This document shows positions 22,671 to 34,929 of a stretch of DNA of 64,000 bases, in pieces. The notes under the pieces are model-generated. The model had not been told where the DNA came from. It saw only the letters and a program-made list of their open reading frames with translations, and searched no databases. A program made the position numbers and the translations under genes. The DNA comes from Utricularia gibba (taxonomy: Eukaryota; Streptophyta; Magnoliopsida; Lamiales; Lentibulariaceae). The first letter of the stretch is position 1, and each line of letters opens with the position of its first letter. Location: NCBI GenBank assembly GCA_002189035.1, contig NEEC01000016.1:2069001-2133000 (forward strand). Direction: 5' to 3'.

Positions 22671-23991
22671 TGATAACACACATTTCATTAGTATTTTTAA
22701 CTTATGAAATTTAGATGTATTGTTAATTATAGTGTTATTTGTATTTTTATACATAATATAGACTAAATTAATGATTTAGTCTATATAATGATTTCTAATA
22801 TTCTTCCAAGTGTTAACAGCAGCATTAAGGATCACATTTAGCTAGTTTATGAGCACAATTCGAAGGGGCACAAGACACAAGGAGGATACATGATTAATAT
22901 TCAGTCACCTACAGTCTGTAGGTTCAGTACAGATGTCATGAACAGTGGACTGATTTTGAAAAATGAAAAAAAGATGTGAAGATATTTTTGAAGAAGGGAG
23001 AAAGAAGAGAACACGACCAGACCCCAGGAGGGGGAGGAAGAACACGAAAAAATGAAGATGAAGGCGATTTCTCCAAAAGGAAGACCAAAGACTTGAAGAA
23101 CAGCATCAAAGACCCAATCCAGCACTACTATTCCGGGCAGTGAACAACAGCAATTCGTGAACAAAATACTCTCCTTTATCTTTAGTTTGCTAGATATTTC
23201 GTTACTTTTACTGTTGTTTTACAATGTCTTTGCTATTCTCTTCAATTTATCTTAATGACACCATGCTTTATCTTTCATATATGAGTAGCTAAAACTTTAA
23301 GGATGCCTTAAAGTAAAGCATGGTGGTGTGAATCTAGGATTGATAATGAAATTTGCTATTCTTTTTTAGTTCTTGTTTTTATCATTCCATGGGTAGACCT
23401 AAGGAGGGGAACAAGTTACTTCGCAATTAAGATGCTTGATTTAGAGGTAGACCAACAAATCAAGGTGGGAGCAATAGGTATTAGTCCAAGGTAGAACCAA
23501 TGGAACCGAGTAGACCTAGTTCTATGTACTTTGCATGTGGGTAGACCTTATTGCAATGTTGGTAATGATATTGTGGACTAGCTTAGCTGAGAATATTATG
23601 AATGACATGGGTAGACTTAGGTTGTTTGAAGTTGTGAGCATAGAAAAATGGTAAATTAAATTACGTATCTTAGCACCACACCACCTGTAGACCTTTAAGG
23701 CATCTTCGCATTAGTATGTGCTAAAACCAATAATTGTTACTTTCCGTGTTGAGAATTGATCTTGTTTACTAAACTTGTTTACCTCTATTAGTTCAAGCTT
23801 AGATTAAGATCACTGTTATTCCAAATTTTACATATGCTGAAACACCTAGTAAGCACAAGCTCTTTGTGATCGACCTCGAAATCCACTATACAAGTTTTTT
23901 AAATTTGTATTTTTTGTAGATTAGGGTTTATAAATTTATTTGATGCAAAATTTCTATTTTTGCGACGACATTAGGAAATTTTTGTTTATCA
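22671..23991 (+). mobile_element. LTR, family C
   Basis: Starts TGATAACACACATTTC and ends TTTTTGTTTATCA, 1321 bp. It is colinear with the copies at 7943-9252 (opposite strand) and 28392-29816. Flanks (GTGGT and TAATA) do not match, so this copy has lost its original partner flank by rearrangement or belongs to an incomplete element. Confidence 0.7.
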
Positions 23992-24002
23992 TAATATCAT
24001 TG

Positions 24003-24960
24003 CCCCTTGTGATGGATCGAATTAGTCTTCTATACATGATAGGGGTAGCAATTTCTCGTAGTTACTTTATTCAACTCTCGGTAGTCTAGACAATATTGTA
24101 TCATACCATACTTCTACTTTAAAAATATCATTGATGCCCCCAGGGTGATACACTTGTCCTGATGAATCCTTTCTCTAGAAGGCCCTCTAGGTGAGGCTTA
24201 AGTTCCTTTATTTCAGCTCGCGACATCTGATATGATACTTTAGTGATGGGTTCCATCCCTTCTAGCAGTCTGATCTCAGACTCAATCTCTCAGTCTTGTA
24301 TGTGTCTTGGGAGTTCTTTAGGGAACACATCGTTGAATACTCCTAGCAATACCTTCAGTGGCCATGTGCATCAGTCATAGAGGTCTCTCAACTCCATCAA
24401 CTTATATGCACAAATTATTCGAGCTTGATGTCTTCCTAACCAATCCAGCCCTAAGATCACCTCAAACTCTTCTATTCCAATCTCATACATACCCACCTCT
24501 ATACACAACTCAGCTATTCTGAAATTAACCTTATGGTGAACTCCATGGCTCACCAACCTTCCTTCTCCTGGCTCTCTAATCCCCACTACCTGTTATAACC
24601 ACTACCCTAATTTCCCTAATTTCTTAGGACACCCCTTTGACATGAAATAGTGTGTAGCCACACAATCAAATAAAACACATACTTGAAGGTTGTCAAAAGA
24701 GAGTGTTCTCGTGATGGTGCCAATATTGTTCTCCATATCTACATCAGCAAGGTCAAAGATCCTAGCTCCTACATACAATGTAGGTCCTCAAGTTGCATTG
24801 GCAGCGGTTCCTGGTGCAATGTTCAGTTTCTTTGACTTTGGGCACTCATGAGCGAAGTGCCATGCCTCTTCATAGTTGAAACATCCCCTTGATGCCGAGA
24901 GGCACTATCTCAAGTGCCTCTTTCCATAGCTGGCACAAAGGGGGTAAATCCTGATACATG
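24003..24960 (-). pseudogene. Chromovirus-type gypsy fragment: zinc knuckle, protease, start of RT
   Basis: On the minus strand, in order: a damaged CCHC knuckle (CFNYEEAWHFAHEC, second Cys replaced by Tyr), the protease end EVILGLDWLGRHQ, and the RT start (SRAEIKELKPHLEGLLEKGF, then IRTSVSPWGA and CLDYRELNKVT). Stops and frameshifts interrupt it. It is truncated at about 24000 beside the family C LTR. Confidence 0.75.
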
Positions 24961-25050
24961 TGTCATTCCTACCCTCTCAATTTGTCGATAGAGGGCACTC
25001 ACTGTATGCAAAGATAACCACTTATCGTTGATGGAGGCTTTTTATACTGA

Positions 25051-25640
25051 GTGATTATCGTGCATTGCATTTCTTTTGTAGGGCACTATTACTTGCGTGA
25101 TAATGGTTATACAAAGAGTGTTCATTGTCATCTCAAAGAGTGGGGTGTCGGTCCAATGTTCCAAAGAATGCAAAGTAATATTTCAACATGTGGCATGCTT
25201 TTGCGAGGAATGTTATTGAGTGGGCATGAAATCTAATGAAGATGAAGTGAGGTATTTTACGAAGTTACAGTTTCTACCTCATTAAAACACAAACTCGTAT
25301 AATACTCGCATCATAATTTTATCTGGCGAGAAATGCCAACTGATCCATTGGAAGAAGTCATCCCGGAAGAGTACCAAAATCTATATTCACAAGACTATGA
25401 AGACGATCAAGACATTTCCTCCAAAAGAAACTCAGTGGAATGGACACAATTGTGGGATTCAATGGTGGAGACAAGTTCGCTCAATGGGAGATGGCACAAG
25501 AAGAAGGATATAAGGTGCTGTATATGGAGGCTGATGTTGCATTGGAGTGTCATAAAGAACATTTGTTATTTCATTTTCCAATAATGGATGAATGTGAACT
25601 ATGTTACGTTGTTATCCTAGTGTTCTAGGCACTGGAAGAA
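25051..25640 (+). pseudogene. PIF/Harbinger transposase C-terminal remnant
   Basis: Across shifting frames: HYYLRDNGYTKS, HCHLKEWG, then YFNMWHAFARNVIEW, GILRSYSFYLIKTQTRIILA and MPTDPLEEVIPEEYQ. These match the plant PIF/Harbinger (HARBI1-like, DDE_Tnp_4) pattern of YYL.DaGYt, RyHLKEWg, F..RHas.RNVIER.fGl.K and thr.i..aC..lHNfi..mp.Dp.E. At least four stops or frameshifts are present. The transposase excises and inserts short inverted-repeat elements; this copy is dead. A strong inverted repeat lies 30 bp downstream. Confidence 0.75.
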
Positions 25641-25671
25641 AAAAAATTGTGGTGCTTGGAACAGTTGGTTG

Positions 25672-25830
25672 ATATGAATGATGCATTTGTCGCACACAGC
25701 CCATGCTCACATGTGTAGACTAGATCCTAGTGTTCTGACACTACAAGTTGTAATTTGCGTTGCCTGGAACACTAGGATCTAGTCTACACATGTGAGCATG
25801 GGCTGTGTGCAATAAATGCATCATTCATAT
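25672..25830. repeat. Near-perfect inverted repeat: 64-bp arms, 31-bp loop
   Basis: Left arm 25672-25735, right arm 25767-25830. Arms are complementary except for two positions (GTCG in the left arm against ATTG). Complementarity continues weakly outward (TGGTT on the left, AACCA on the right). A transcript would fold into a long hairpin. It may be a MITE-like foldback, a young inverted duplication able to feed small-RNA production, or part of the Harbinger element. TCCTAGTGTTCT also occurs just outside at about 25615. Confidence 0.85.
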
Positions 25831-25978
25831 TAACCACGTCCGATAGGAACCGCGAAGGAGAATTGATGATGCTTGGAACACATGGACTCAAGTTGATATA
25901 CAAAAAAATAATTAATTATACTCACAAAATTATAAATACAACTAAAATGTATAGTGGGCCGAAGTGGTCAAGGCATTG

Positions 25979-26450
25979 TGATGGGGGATAAATCGGTCGA
26001 GGGTAATCGGCTTCTAAAAGGGTGCCAAAAGAGACTCTGAGGGGATAGTGACAGTCGACAGACCGATATCTATCAGAAATCTGAAAGATATCTAACAGGT
26101 GGCTGATATCTGAAAAGCGAAATCGTATAGCAGGTACAGATTCGGTCAAATTCAGCTCTTCTATAAATAGAAGAAATCATTACGGAGAAGAGGTTCGACC
26201 CTAACCCTCCCAACCTGTACCTTTCTCCACCACCTCTATCTAGTAAAAACTTTCTCCGGCGAGCTCCGATAGCTTCATGGTTTTTCCGCCCTTCTACGGT
26301 TTCCACGTAAAAATCTCCACCTATCCTTATCTCTGTTTCTCAAATCGAACCAACCATAAAAAAAGCAAACACCACGAGGTACGAAAATATCGACGACACC
26401 TACAATCAAAAAATCGGCTCCGTCTCGTACTCCGATTTTCACCTTTAACA
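25979..26450 (+). mobile_element. 5' LTR of the Tat-like element
   Basis: Starts TGATGGGGGATAAATCGG and ends CTTTAACA. A TATAAATAG lies at 26162-26170. It corresponds to the partial LTR starting at 38308, which holds an extra stretch of roughly 70-80 bases after CAGAAATCTGA. Confidence 0.8.
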
Positions 26451-26454
26451 TTTT

Positions 26455-26472
26455 CGTGCCCACCGTGGGGCA
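26455..26472 (+). other. Primer-binding site
   Basis: CGTGCCCACCGTGGGGC follows the LTR end after four bases. It resembles the TGGCGCCCACCGTGGGGC type of Tat-like elements, with two changes near its start. Confidence 0.65.
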
Positions 26473-26525
26473 GATCTATTGTCCCATTTGAGAAACCCAC
26501 AAAAGCCGCTCACTAGGCATCAATC

Positions 26526-28002
26526 ATGACGGAAAATAGCACAGCCACCAACACAGTCCATGATGGAAGCGCTAGCGTACAAGACCCCGGTCTTATGATA
26601 CCCAGTAGGGAACAACTGAAGGCCCTTCTAATGGAAATTCTCTCCAACTTTAGGGCACCTTCGGGGTTGAATTCCAATGCTCAAGAACGGACACACGAAA
26701 CCGCACCACGAGCAGAAAAGCGACCCCAATTTCAGAATATCCCCCGGACACAGAGACTGAATCCGAGACCAAGGAGGAGATTCTACGAAGAAAGAGGCAC
26801 AACCGAGTCATCTATGAGCCAGGAACAGATAGGGAAAACATGACTGGCGAAATCTTGGAAAAAAAGGGAAGAGGAGCTGAAGAGAGAACTAGACCAGATC
26901 CGCGAGAGGAGAAGGCTTATCGGTAGATGGACGTTACCAGGGAAAGAGAGAGCAGAGGCTTCAGGGACGCTTTCGATCAGAACATACGCACGGGGAGAGG
27001 GGATGTTTTGGCCGATATTGATCTAGCCTTGAGGAACGGAGTTGAAGGAGCAGCTGGAACCTCAACGCTACGTTTTGACCCTTTCTCGAATGACTTAATC
27101 GAGGAAGAGCCCGAGAGGGAACGAACGATGGAAAAGGAGACCCCATATCTCACGTGACTGATTTCGACATGAAGATGGCCACGGTCCGGTAATCGAAGGC
27201 CATGAAATGTAAGCTATTCGCTTGCTCACTCCAAAGGGGAGCGAAGACGTGGTTCAAGCAGTTGGAACCCTCTAGTGTGGGATTGTATCGGGAGTTGGTG
27301 TTGCTTTTCATCACCCAATACGCTGTCAACATTGAAGCCCCTCCTTCAAAGGTAGTACTATATTCTATTCAGTATGACCACCGAAAAGAGAGTTTGAGAA
27401 GATTCATCGACCAGTTCAACTACCTAGCACAAGATGTTCAATTGGACTTGAAGGAGAGGGTAGAGATAATGAAGCGGGCCCTAGGAACGTCGAAACTGGG
27501 ACAGAGTCTATCTAAGTCCCCACCGAAGAATCTCGGAGAATTACTACGGAAAATCATGAAGTACATCTGAGTTGACGACGACCTCAGGGCTGAAATGAAA
27601 AGCCGTGAAGAGACTCGTCTGGTTGCACAGCAAGAAGTGCAACCCAATCGGATCCCCCGGTTAAGCAAGCGCCATGAAGTGTATCAGGTGGAACCAACTA
27701 GGCCGGACACCTATTGTGAGATACACAAAACAACAAGGCACAATGATGTAGACTGCCGAAGAATGAAAAAGTTGGTTGAACAATATCATGCTGGTGGAGG
27801 GACAAATAATGCGATGCAGAACCTTACGCTAATGGCAGAATGGAAAAGGGCACATAATGAGCGTCCGAGGAATGAGGGTAACCGGTATTCGAAATTTCCC
27901 CAAAACCAGCGAGGGAAAACCCGAGAGCCAACAGGGGACCAAGTCCCGGAGGAGGACAAGATGTACTGGAAGTTCAAGGAACGCCTACCAAATGCAAGGT
28001 AG
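26526..28002 (+). pseudogene. gag of the Tat-like element, frameshifted
   Basis: The frame from ATG 26526 (MTENSTATNTVHDGSAS) ends at 26843. Further frames at 26927-27157 (FRDAFDQNIRT), 27202-27570 (retrotrans_gag core: KTWFKQLEPSSVGLYRELVL, then IDQFNYLAQDVQLD) and 27595-28002 continue it. A knuckle-like YCEIHKTTRHNDVDC is at about 27715. At least three breaks make it non-functional. It forms the element's particle protein. Confidence 0.8.
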
Positions 28003-28129
28003 TCGCCCATATATTCGAGAAATCCATATGATATCCAGGGGAACCGAAATCGACGGATTCGGAAAAGCACAGAAGAGATATTTGGACGAAGCCAGAAGAG
28101 GAGAAGTTTTCGAAATCTGAAGGCACCCA

Positions 28130-30030
28130 ATTGAGAAAGTCGCTTGGGGAAAGGAAGAGATTGTTTTCTCTTACGGAGGCTCTCCGATCGGCCTAGCTGC
28201 ACAAAAAGAACCTTTGGTGGTATTAGGGATATGTGGAATCTCCAAGGTAAGAAGGATTCTTATCGACCATGGGTCTTCCTGCAACATCATGAAAAAGGAA
28301 GTTGCCGAGCTACTGGCCTCGTCTAAAGATGGGGATATCCGTCCCATGTGCATGGAGTTATACGCATTCGACCAACGGGCCATACAGACGGTAATAACAC
28401 ACAAATTTTCATGTTTTAGGATATAAAAAATCATAAATTTTGAATTATTTTTAAGTGTTTATTTTATATTTTTAAGTATTTTTATTTGATTAGGAAAAAT
28501 ATGATTTTTGGCGTATTAGTGAGGCTAAATCAAAGGATTTAGCCCACCCCATGTCTAACCCGATTTTGGAGTCTAGCAGCAACCCAAGGATCAAGGAATA
28601 ATCTGGATTTCGTGCAAGTCACCAGGCTGTAGGGGGTCAATGAGTACATTGTCATGGTGGCAGTTTGCAGGTCGGGGTCAGGAGTAGCAAATCTGTCAGA
28701 AAATGTACTTGCGTTGTGCAGTGGGAGGCGAGAGAAAGATGAGGAGAGAGAGTCGCAAAAAAAGGGAGTGAACCCAGAATTTGCAGAGACCACAACTAAA
28801 GGGGTTTCTCCCCGACCCCAACTCGAAGACGAAGAAACTAAAGGTGAAGGAGGAAGAAAATGGATTTTTCTAGAGAAGAACCTCCAACTTGAAGGAAGAA
28901 GATCAAGACCCTGTTCAGCATCACACTTCTGGCCTGTGAACAGTGTCAGACGGAATCAAGAAACTTTACTGCTTTATTTTCGTTTGCTTATATTTTTAGC
29001 TTGTGCAACCAACTTCTATACAATGTTCTCATTATTTTCGTTGTTTTATGTTAATGCTATTCCATCTTACCTTCAAAGCATGAGTAGCTAAATCCTTGGA
29101 GTGACTTAAGGTGAAGCATGGTGGTGTTGGTCTATGAGTCTTAATAAAATTGACCATTGTTTCTTAACTCTTGTTTCTATCAAACCATGGGTAGACCTAA
29201 GGAGGGGAACAAGTAGCTTCACAACTTAAATGCTTGATTTAGAGGTAGACCAACAAATCAAGACGGGAGTAGTAGGTGTTAGTTCGGGATATAACCAGTA
29301 GAATCGGGTAGACCTAGTTCTATATGCTTTGCATGTGGGTAGACCTAATTGCAATGTTGGTGAGGATATGGGTGACTAGCTTTGCCGAAAATATGATGAA
29401 TGACCTGGGTAGACTTAGGTTATTTGAACTTGTGAGTGTAGGAACATGGTAGATTAAATTAGGAATATTTTCACCACACCACCTGTAGATCCTTAAGGCA
29501 CGTTAGTATTATTCTGAGTTAGAACTAGTACATGTTACCTTAGCGTTAAGACCTGATATTGTTTACTGATCTTGTTTATCAAACTTGTTTGCCACTATTG
29601 ATCCGAACCTAGATTAAGACTTACCATTACTTTGAAATTTACATCTTTTGAAATACATGACAAGCACAAGCTCCTTGTGATCGACCCCGAATTCCATGCT
29701 GCACTTTTACTTTAATTTTTATTTTGTGAGGATTAGGGATTATAATGTATTTGATATGGAAGTTTACTTTCATTGCTAAAATTTTAGCAACGACATGCTA
29801 AAATTTTTGTTTATCAGATGGTCAGGAAGATATCCTTAACCGTGACACTCGGCCCATCGGAGCGAAACCCGACTGAAAGATTGGCGTTTTTGATTCTGGA
29901 TTCAAAGATCTCATATAACATCATCCTCGGTTGACTCGAGATCAACCAATTCAGTATGTTGCCCTCAACCGTACATCTGAAGGTTAAGTTTCCAACATTG
30001 AGGGGCATCTGCACGCTGGATATCGACCAA
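28130..30030 (+). pseudogene. Protease region of the Tat-like element, split by a solo LTR
   Basis: Before the insertion: VRRILIDHGSSCNIM (the D-[SHT]-G-type active site region, here DHGSS) and LYAFDQRAIQTV. After it: VRKISLTVTLG, LAFLILDSKISYNIILG. Removing 28392-29816 and one duplication joins ...AIQT and VRKISL in a single frame. An in-frame stop follows ILG. Confidence 0.75.
28392..29816 (+). mobile_element. Solo LTR, family C, inserted in the protease region
   Basis: Starts TAATAACACACAAATTTTC and ends TTTTTGTTTATCA. Flanks are GACGG (28387-28391) and GATGG (29817-29821), a 4/5 target duplication. It has the same orientation as the host element and no coding content. Confidence 0.82.
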
Positions 30031-30133
30031 CCAGCCGCCCGATCCTGTTACGTGTCTTCCTGCCGAGACCCCTATGGGAAGAAGCCGAGAATAATGTTGG
30101 TGGAAAAGGAACCCTAGGAACCCCAGACAAGCA

Positions 30134-31060
30134 ATGGAACCGGTGGGATACAAGTTGGTGCAACTAGTACCAGGAGATGCGCAGAAGGCAACCCGCATTG
30201 GTGCCAATTTGGACATCGAATTCGAGGAGAGGTTAGCCGAACTTTTGATGAAAAATGCCAATATTTTTTCCTGGACTACTACGGACTTCATAGGTATTGA
30301 TCGATCTATCGCTGAGCATCACATTGATACCTACCCGGGAGCAAAGCCAATTCGGCAAAAACAACGGCACTTTTCCTCAGAAAAGTGCCGAATTATCAAA
30401 GAGAAAATGAGGGAGCTCCTGGAGGCTGGTTACGTAAAGGAGATCTAGTACTTCGAATGGGTAGCCAACCCGGTCGTCGTCACGAACCTCTGGGGAAAAT
30501 GGAGAATGTGTGTCGACTTCACCCATCTCAACGCTTGCTGTGAAAGGAATCCTTATCCCTTGCCAAAAATTGATAAGCTGGTGGACGCTATTGCCGGATC
30601 CCGATTTCTGAGCACCATGGATGCCTATTTGGGGTATTATCAAATCTTCGTTTCCGAAAACGACCAGCCGAAAACCACCTTCTACACCAAGGATAGGGCT
30701 TACTGCTACGTGGCGATGCCCTTCGGTTTGAAGAATGCTGGGGCAACTTATTAGATGTTGGTGAATCAAATATTTTCTTCTGAAATCGGAACCTCAATGG
30801 AGGTGTATGTGGACGACATGATCGTGAAATCTATGAATGAAGAAGACCATTTAGCGTATTTGGACTCTTGTTTCTCTCTATGTCGGTTGTACGGGTTAAA
30901 GCTCAACCCATTGAAATGTTGCTTCGAGGTGCAAAGTGAAAAATTCCTTGGGCATTATGTGTCGGAGAGAGGAATCGAAGTTGACCCCAAGAAGATTAAG
31001 GCAATATGCGAAATGCAACCCCCATTGACAATCAAGGAGTACCATAGTCATGGGTAAATT
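30134..31060 (+). pseudogene. Reverse transcriptase of the Tat-like element
   Basis: In frame, broken by stops at 30446 and 30752: MRELLEAGYVKEI, RMCVDFTHLNACCERNPYPL, LSTMDAYLGYYQIF, MPFGLKNAGATY, then the catalytic YVDDMIVKS at about 30805 and EKFLGHYVSERGIE. The YVDD aspartates are intact. It would copy element RNA into DNA. A frameshift near 31040 separates it from RNase H. Confidence 0.85.
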
Positions 31061-31600
31061 GGCTGCTCTCAGCCATTTCATATCTCGGTCAATTGATAAG
31101 TCGACATCTTTCTTCAAGGCCCTACGAAAGGGAAATGCTTTAGAATGGAACGAGGATTGCCGGATTGTCTTTGAAAAACTCAAGGGATATCTCTCATCAC
31201 CCCCGCTTCTTGTGGCTGCGAAAGTAGGGGAGCCCCTAGGACTTTATCTATTGATATCGCCCGTTGCAGTCAGTGCAGTCTTGACGACCATCTCGGCAGA
31301 TAAACACTTACCAGTGTATTATGTGAGCAAGGATCTATGACCGGTCGAAACCCCATATACGGTGATAGAAAAATTCATCTTGGCTCTGAAGATGGCGGCC
31401 ACCAAGCTGAGGTCATATTTCCAAGATCGGCACATCGTGGTGTTCACCAATCAGCCTCTGAAGAATATCTTGTCTCGACCAGAAATTTCCGAAAGGGTTG
31501 CCAATTGGGCGGCTGAATTGAGTACGATGGATATTGAGTTTAAGTCGAGAACGGCAATCAAGGCCCAACCTCTTGCCAATTTTCTGGTCGAAATGACCTA
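31061..31600 (+). pseudogene. RNase H of the Tat-like element
   Basis: KLAALSHFISRSIDKSTSFF and CRIVFEKLKGYLSSPPLL form the connection, followed by ISPVAVSAVLTTI, PVYYVSKDL (then a stop), IEKFILALKMAATKLRSYFQ, then VVFTNQPLKNILSRPE. This is the Ty3-type RNase H, with stops. Confidence 0.75.
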
Positions 31601-31613
31601 GCCTATTGACCGT

Positions 31614-32010
31614 TTCGTGGAAGTCAATGACCGATGGGCCATGTACGTTGATTGCTAAACATACAATGATGCTAGAGGAGGAATAGACATCCGAACTCGG
31701 GACGGGGAACACATTTACATTACGGTGAAATTCTTTTTCCTTGCCTCCAACAATGTGGCCGAATATGAAGCCCTGATTGAAGGGATGAAAATTGCCAAGG
31801 TATTGGGAGTTGCGGAGCTCGACGTCTACACCGATTCACGACTTGTGCAAGGACATTTTTCGGGTGAGTACGAAACCCATAACTCTCTCATGGCCCTGTA
31901 TTGTGTTCAGGTGAAGGAGTTGGCGAAAACCTTCAAGGAGTTCACCCTATCGCACGTGGCACGCGAGGAAAACACCATCTTGCGATTTGCTGTAGGATAG
32001 CCTCGCCCGA
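31614..32010 (+). pseudogene. Second (archaeal-type) RNase H of the Tat-like element
   Basis: WAMYVDC and then SNNVAEYEALIEGMKIAKVL, LDVYTDSRLVQGHFSGEYET and THNSLMALYCVQVKELAKTF with HVAREENT show the D/E/D pattern of the additional RNase H that sits between the first RNase H and integrase in Tat elements. There is a stop after YVDC, and the final conserved DALA is replaced. Confidence 0.75.
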
Positions 32011-32223
32011 TTTGCTGTAGGGTTTCATGAGCTAAAACAAGGAAGTATGACAATTCGGTTGCGGGACCAACCCTTGGTGATCTTGCGAGTCGTGAACCAT
32101 ATTACCAAGCAACCAGGAAATGATATCTCTCCACAGCTGAGTCCCCTCGATGATTGGACATCACCCTATGTCTGATATCTACAAAACGGGGAAACACCAT
32201 CTGATAAATCAAAAGCCTGACAG

Positions 32224-34830
32224 TTGGAGATTAGAGCGAAGAGATATACATTGGTAAATGGGATCCTCTATCTCAGATCCCTAGATGGACCCCTATTGAG
32301 GTGCATCGAGACAAAGCACTCTCAAGAACTTATAACTGATCTGCATGAAGGGGAATGCGGCAGCCACGTAAGGATACGATCCTTATGCAGGAAAGCTTTG
32401 AGATCGGGTATTATTGGCCAACTATGAAGCGGGATATTATCGAGATGGTGAAGAAGTGCAAAGTATGCCAATACCATGCAAGTATAACAAGAAAACCGGT
32501 AAATGACCTGACCTCTTCTTCCATTCTCATGCCTGGTTGATCGGTGGGGAGTGGATATTATGCGGCTGTTCCCCAAAACCTCGGGCCAAAGAAAATTTGT
32601 CATCGTGGGGGTCGAGTACTCTCCAAATGGGTAGAAGCTGAAACCGTGGCAAAAATATCAGAGGAGATCGTTATTCGATTTATAAGGAGAAATATCTTCA
32701 TCCGGGTTCGGAATTCCTCAAGAACTAGTGACCAATAACGGGACCCCATTTGCTGAAGGAAGAATGGATGCATTCCTAGATAAATATTCGGTCAAGCACA
32801 ACTTCACCTCGGTGTATCACCCCAGAGCAATGGTCTCATGGAGGTAACAAACCGGACGCTCAGACTAGGTATGTGTTGGGTTTCTTGTAGACATCGTATG
32901 CCTCAAAAGCAGCGGAATTTTAAAAATTTTGAGAAACCCCCAACGTAGATCTTGGAATATAGTATACATCAGACATAGGGATGTTCAAAGTACCTTTTAG
33001 ATGGCTCCGTTGTTCACCAACCGCCAATAGTAGACGGCCTCTATGGTATCCACACGTGGAGCACTTCGTCGATAACTTTCTCAAGGCTCTTGAATACTGT
33101 TCGAATTTCTCAGGTGCTAGTAAAGAAAAAACGCCTCCTTGTGGATTAGTCTAAGAGAGCACGAAGACCTTGGAGCAGATCTCAAGATTTGAATATTTTT
33201 TTATAGATATTTTTTGACATATCAAATCATATCTATATGAGATCTTTTATTTTGAGTTTAATCAATATTAATCTCAAAATAATTCTCTATTTAATTTATC
33301 CACTTTACCAATTATATCTCATGTAATTGTGTCATTCTATTTTATATTGATGAGTGACTCCACTATTGTGTGACCCTATGGGCTTCCTCAATGAAGTCCG
33401 TAATAATGGATTTATTAATTAACTCTTAATTAAACAAATCTATCATTATCGATCATGAGTGATGTCTTGCAACATATCATGATCCCCAAGATTAAAGAAT
33501 AATCAGGTGAACTGATTGAGCCTTTCCATGACCAGCCACCATGCAATGAACAACTTTCATCATACTTATATCTCATTTGGTACTAGAACATGGGTGTGTG
33601 TCTTTCTGATGTATCGAACTTATAATTGCATTCAAGCACTAACACTCAATGACCTACTCAAACAATTCGAGTGTCATTACCCTTGGCCCAGGACTTACTG
33701 TTAGGCTTTGATGCAATTACTTGAGATATGATCTCATTGCTAACATGAGTGATGAATCCTTTATTGATCAATCAACTATCTCCAACCTTAAGAAGTCACA
33801 TCCCTACTCATCCATACTAGGCAAGCCATGGCTAGGTTCCCATTAGTAATGAGCGAAAATGTGAGTTTAAGATCAAGATAACTTTGTTGACCCCAAGTCT
33901 AAGCTTACTTGCATAGCTGTCATATTCGAGATCTTGCTACTGACACTTGGTTAGCTTCCCATAGTAGCATCTCGAAGATGAGTCATCCAGTGAATCGATT
34001 CTCTAATCGACACCCACACATAGGTTCTAGTAATCTCATTACATCAATTGTGAGAACAATTGCCTAAACTGTTTAGGGAACTCAATGTGTGCCAGCTTAT
34101 CCGTATTTGTGATGTCCTCATTTCACAAATACTCTAGCTAGGGAGATTTAACTTGATCATGAGTGCTTGAAGAATCTCACATTATGATCTCATCATAATA
34201 TCTATAGCACATAGATCATGTAGAGGATTTTATCAATGATATAAATTTGATCACAATTCAAAGTAAATATCAAAAGATAAGATTTGCCAATGAGTTGATT
34301 ATCTCTAGAACACATACACTAACAGTATGAAGACTAAAATTGAGGATTTTGGAGGGTCTTCGGCAGATCGCTTGGATGAGGTGTTGTGATCGTATCGCAC
34401 CACCCCTTAAACCACCATAGAAGAATCTCCCTTCTTATTGGTGTACGAATCAGAAGCCGTATGCCGATTGAACTAACTCTGAAGAGCTATCGGGTGGAGC
34501 ACTATAATGAAGAGGAAAATGCTGACCTGCAAAAATTGGAGTTGGAACTGTTGGATGAAAAACGACAAAGCGTCCATAGTCGACTAGGGGCTTATTAGAG
34601 AAGAACAGAGAAGAGTTACAACAAGTCAGTATCTCCAAGGGAATTCTCCGAGGGAGATTTGGTGCTCCGAAGGATCCAACCACAGAGACATGTTGGGAAA
34701 TTAGAACGCAACTGGGAAGACCCTTATCGGATTTCAAGGGTGATCGGAAAAGGAGCTTATCGTCTAGAACAGTTAGATGGCATGGAATTCCCATGGTCAT
34801 GGAATGCATCACACCTAAGGAAATTCTACG
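32224..34830 (+). pseudogene. Integrase of the Tat-like element, split by a solo LTR
   Basis: Zinc-binding region: HEGECGSHV, GYYWPTMKRDI and CKVCQYH (32355-32500). Core: SKWVEAETVAKISEEIVIRF, TNGTPFA-type and SPQSNGLMEV in shifting frames. After the insertion: RTTP, ESPFLLVYESEAV, then a C-terminal part near 34500-34700 with LLDEKRQS. Removing 32874-34324 joins NRTLRLG and MKTKIEDFGG in one frame. Several frameshifts. Confidence 0.78.
32874..34324. mobile_element. 1451-bp solo LTR inserted in integrase, target duplication GTATG
   Basis: Starts TGTTGGGTTTC and ends ACACTAACA, with inverted ends TGTT/AACA. Perfect GTATG duplications lie at 32869-32873 and 34325-34329. No coding content is recognised (small ORF at 33516 is not convincing). 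The ends fit a Ty1/copia-type LTR, but lineage is uncertain. Confidence 0.85.
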
Positions 34831-34929
34831 CCTAACCTGCTCAATATCAATCTCCATCACATGTTTACGCAGCATTCGGTATTTTCTTCGTCAAAACACT
34901 TGAACGGCTATAAATTCCTCCAAAGTGGA

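Noticed and set aside
28654-29091. 145-codon plus-strand frame
   Set aside because: Lies inside the family C solo LTR; not open in the other family C copies.
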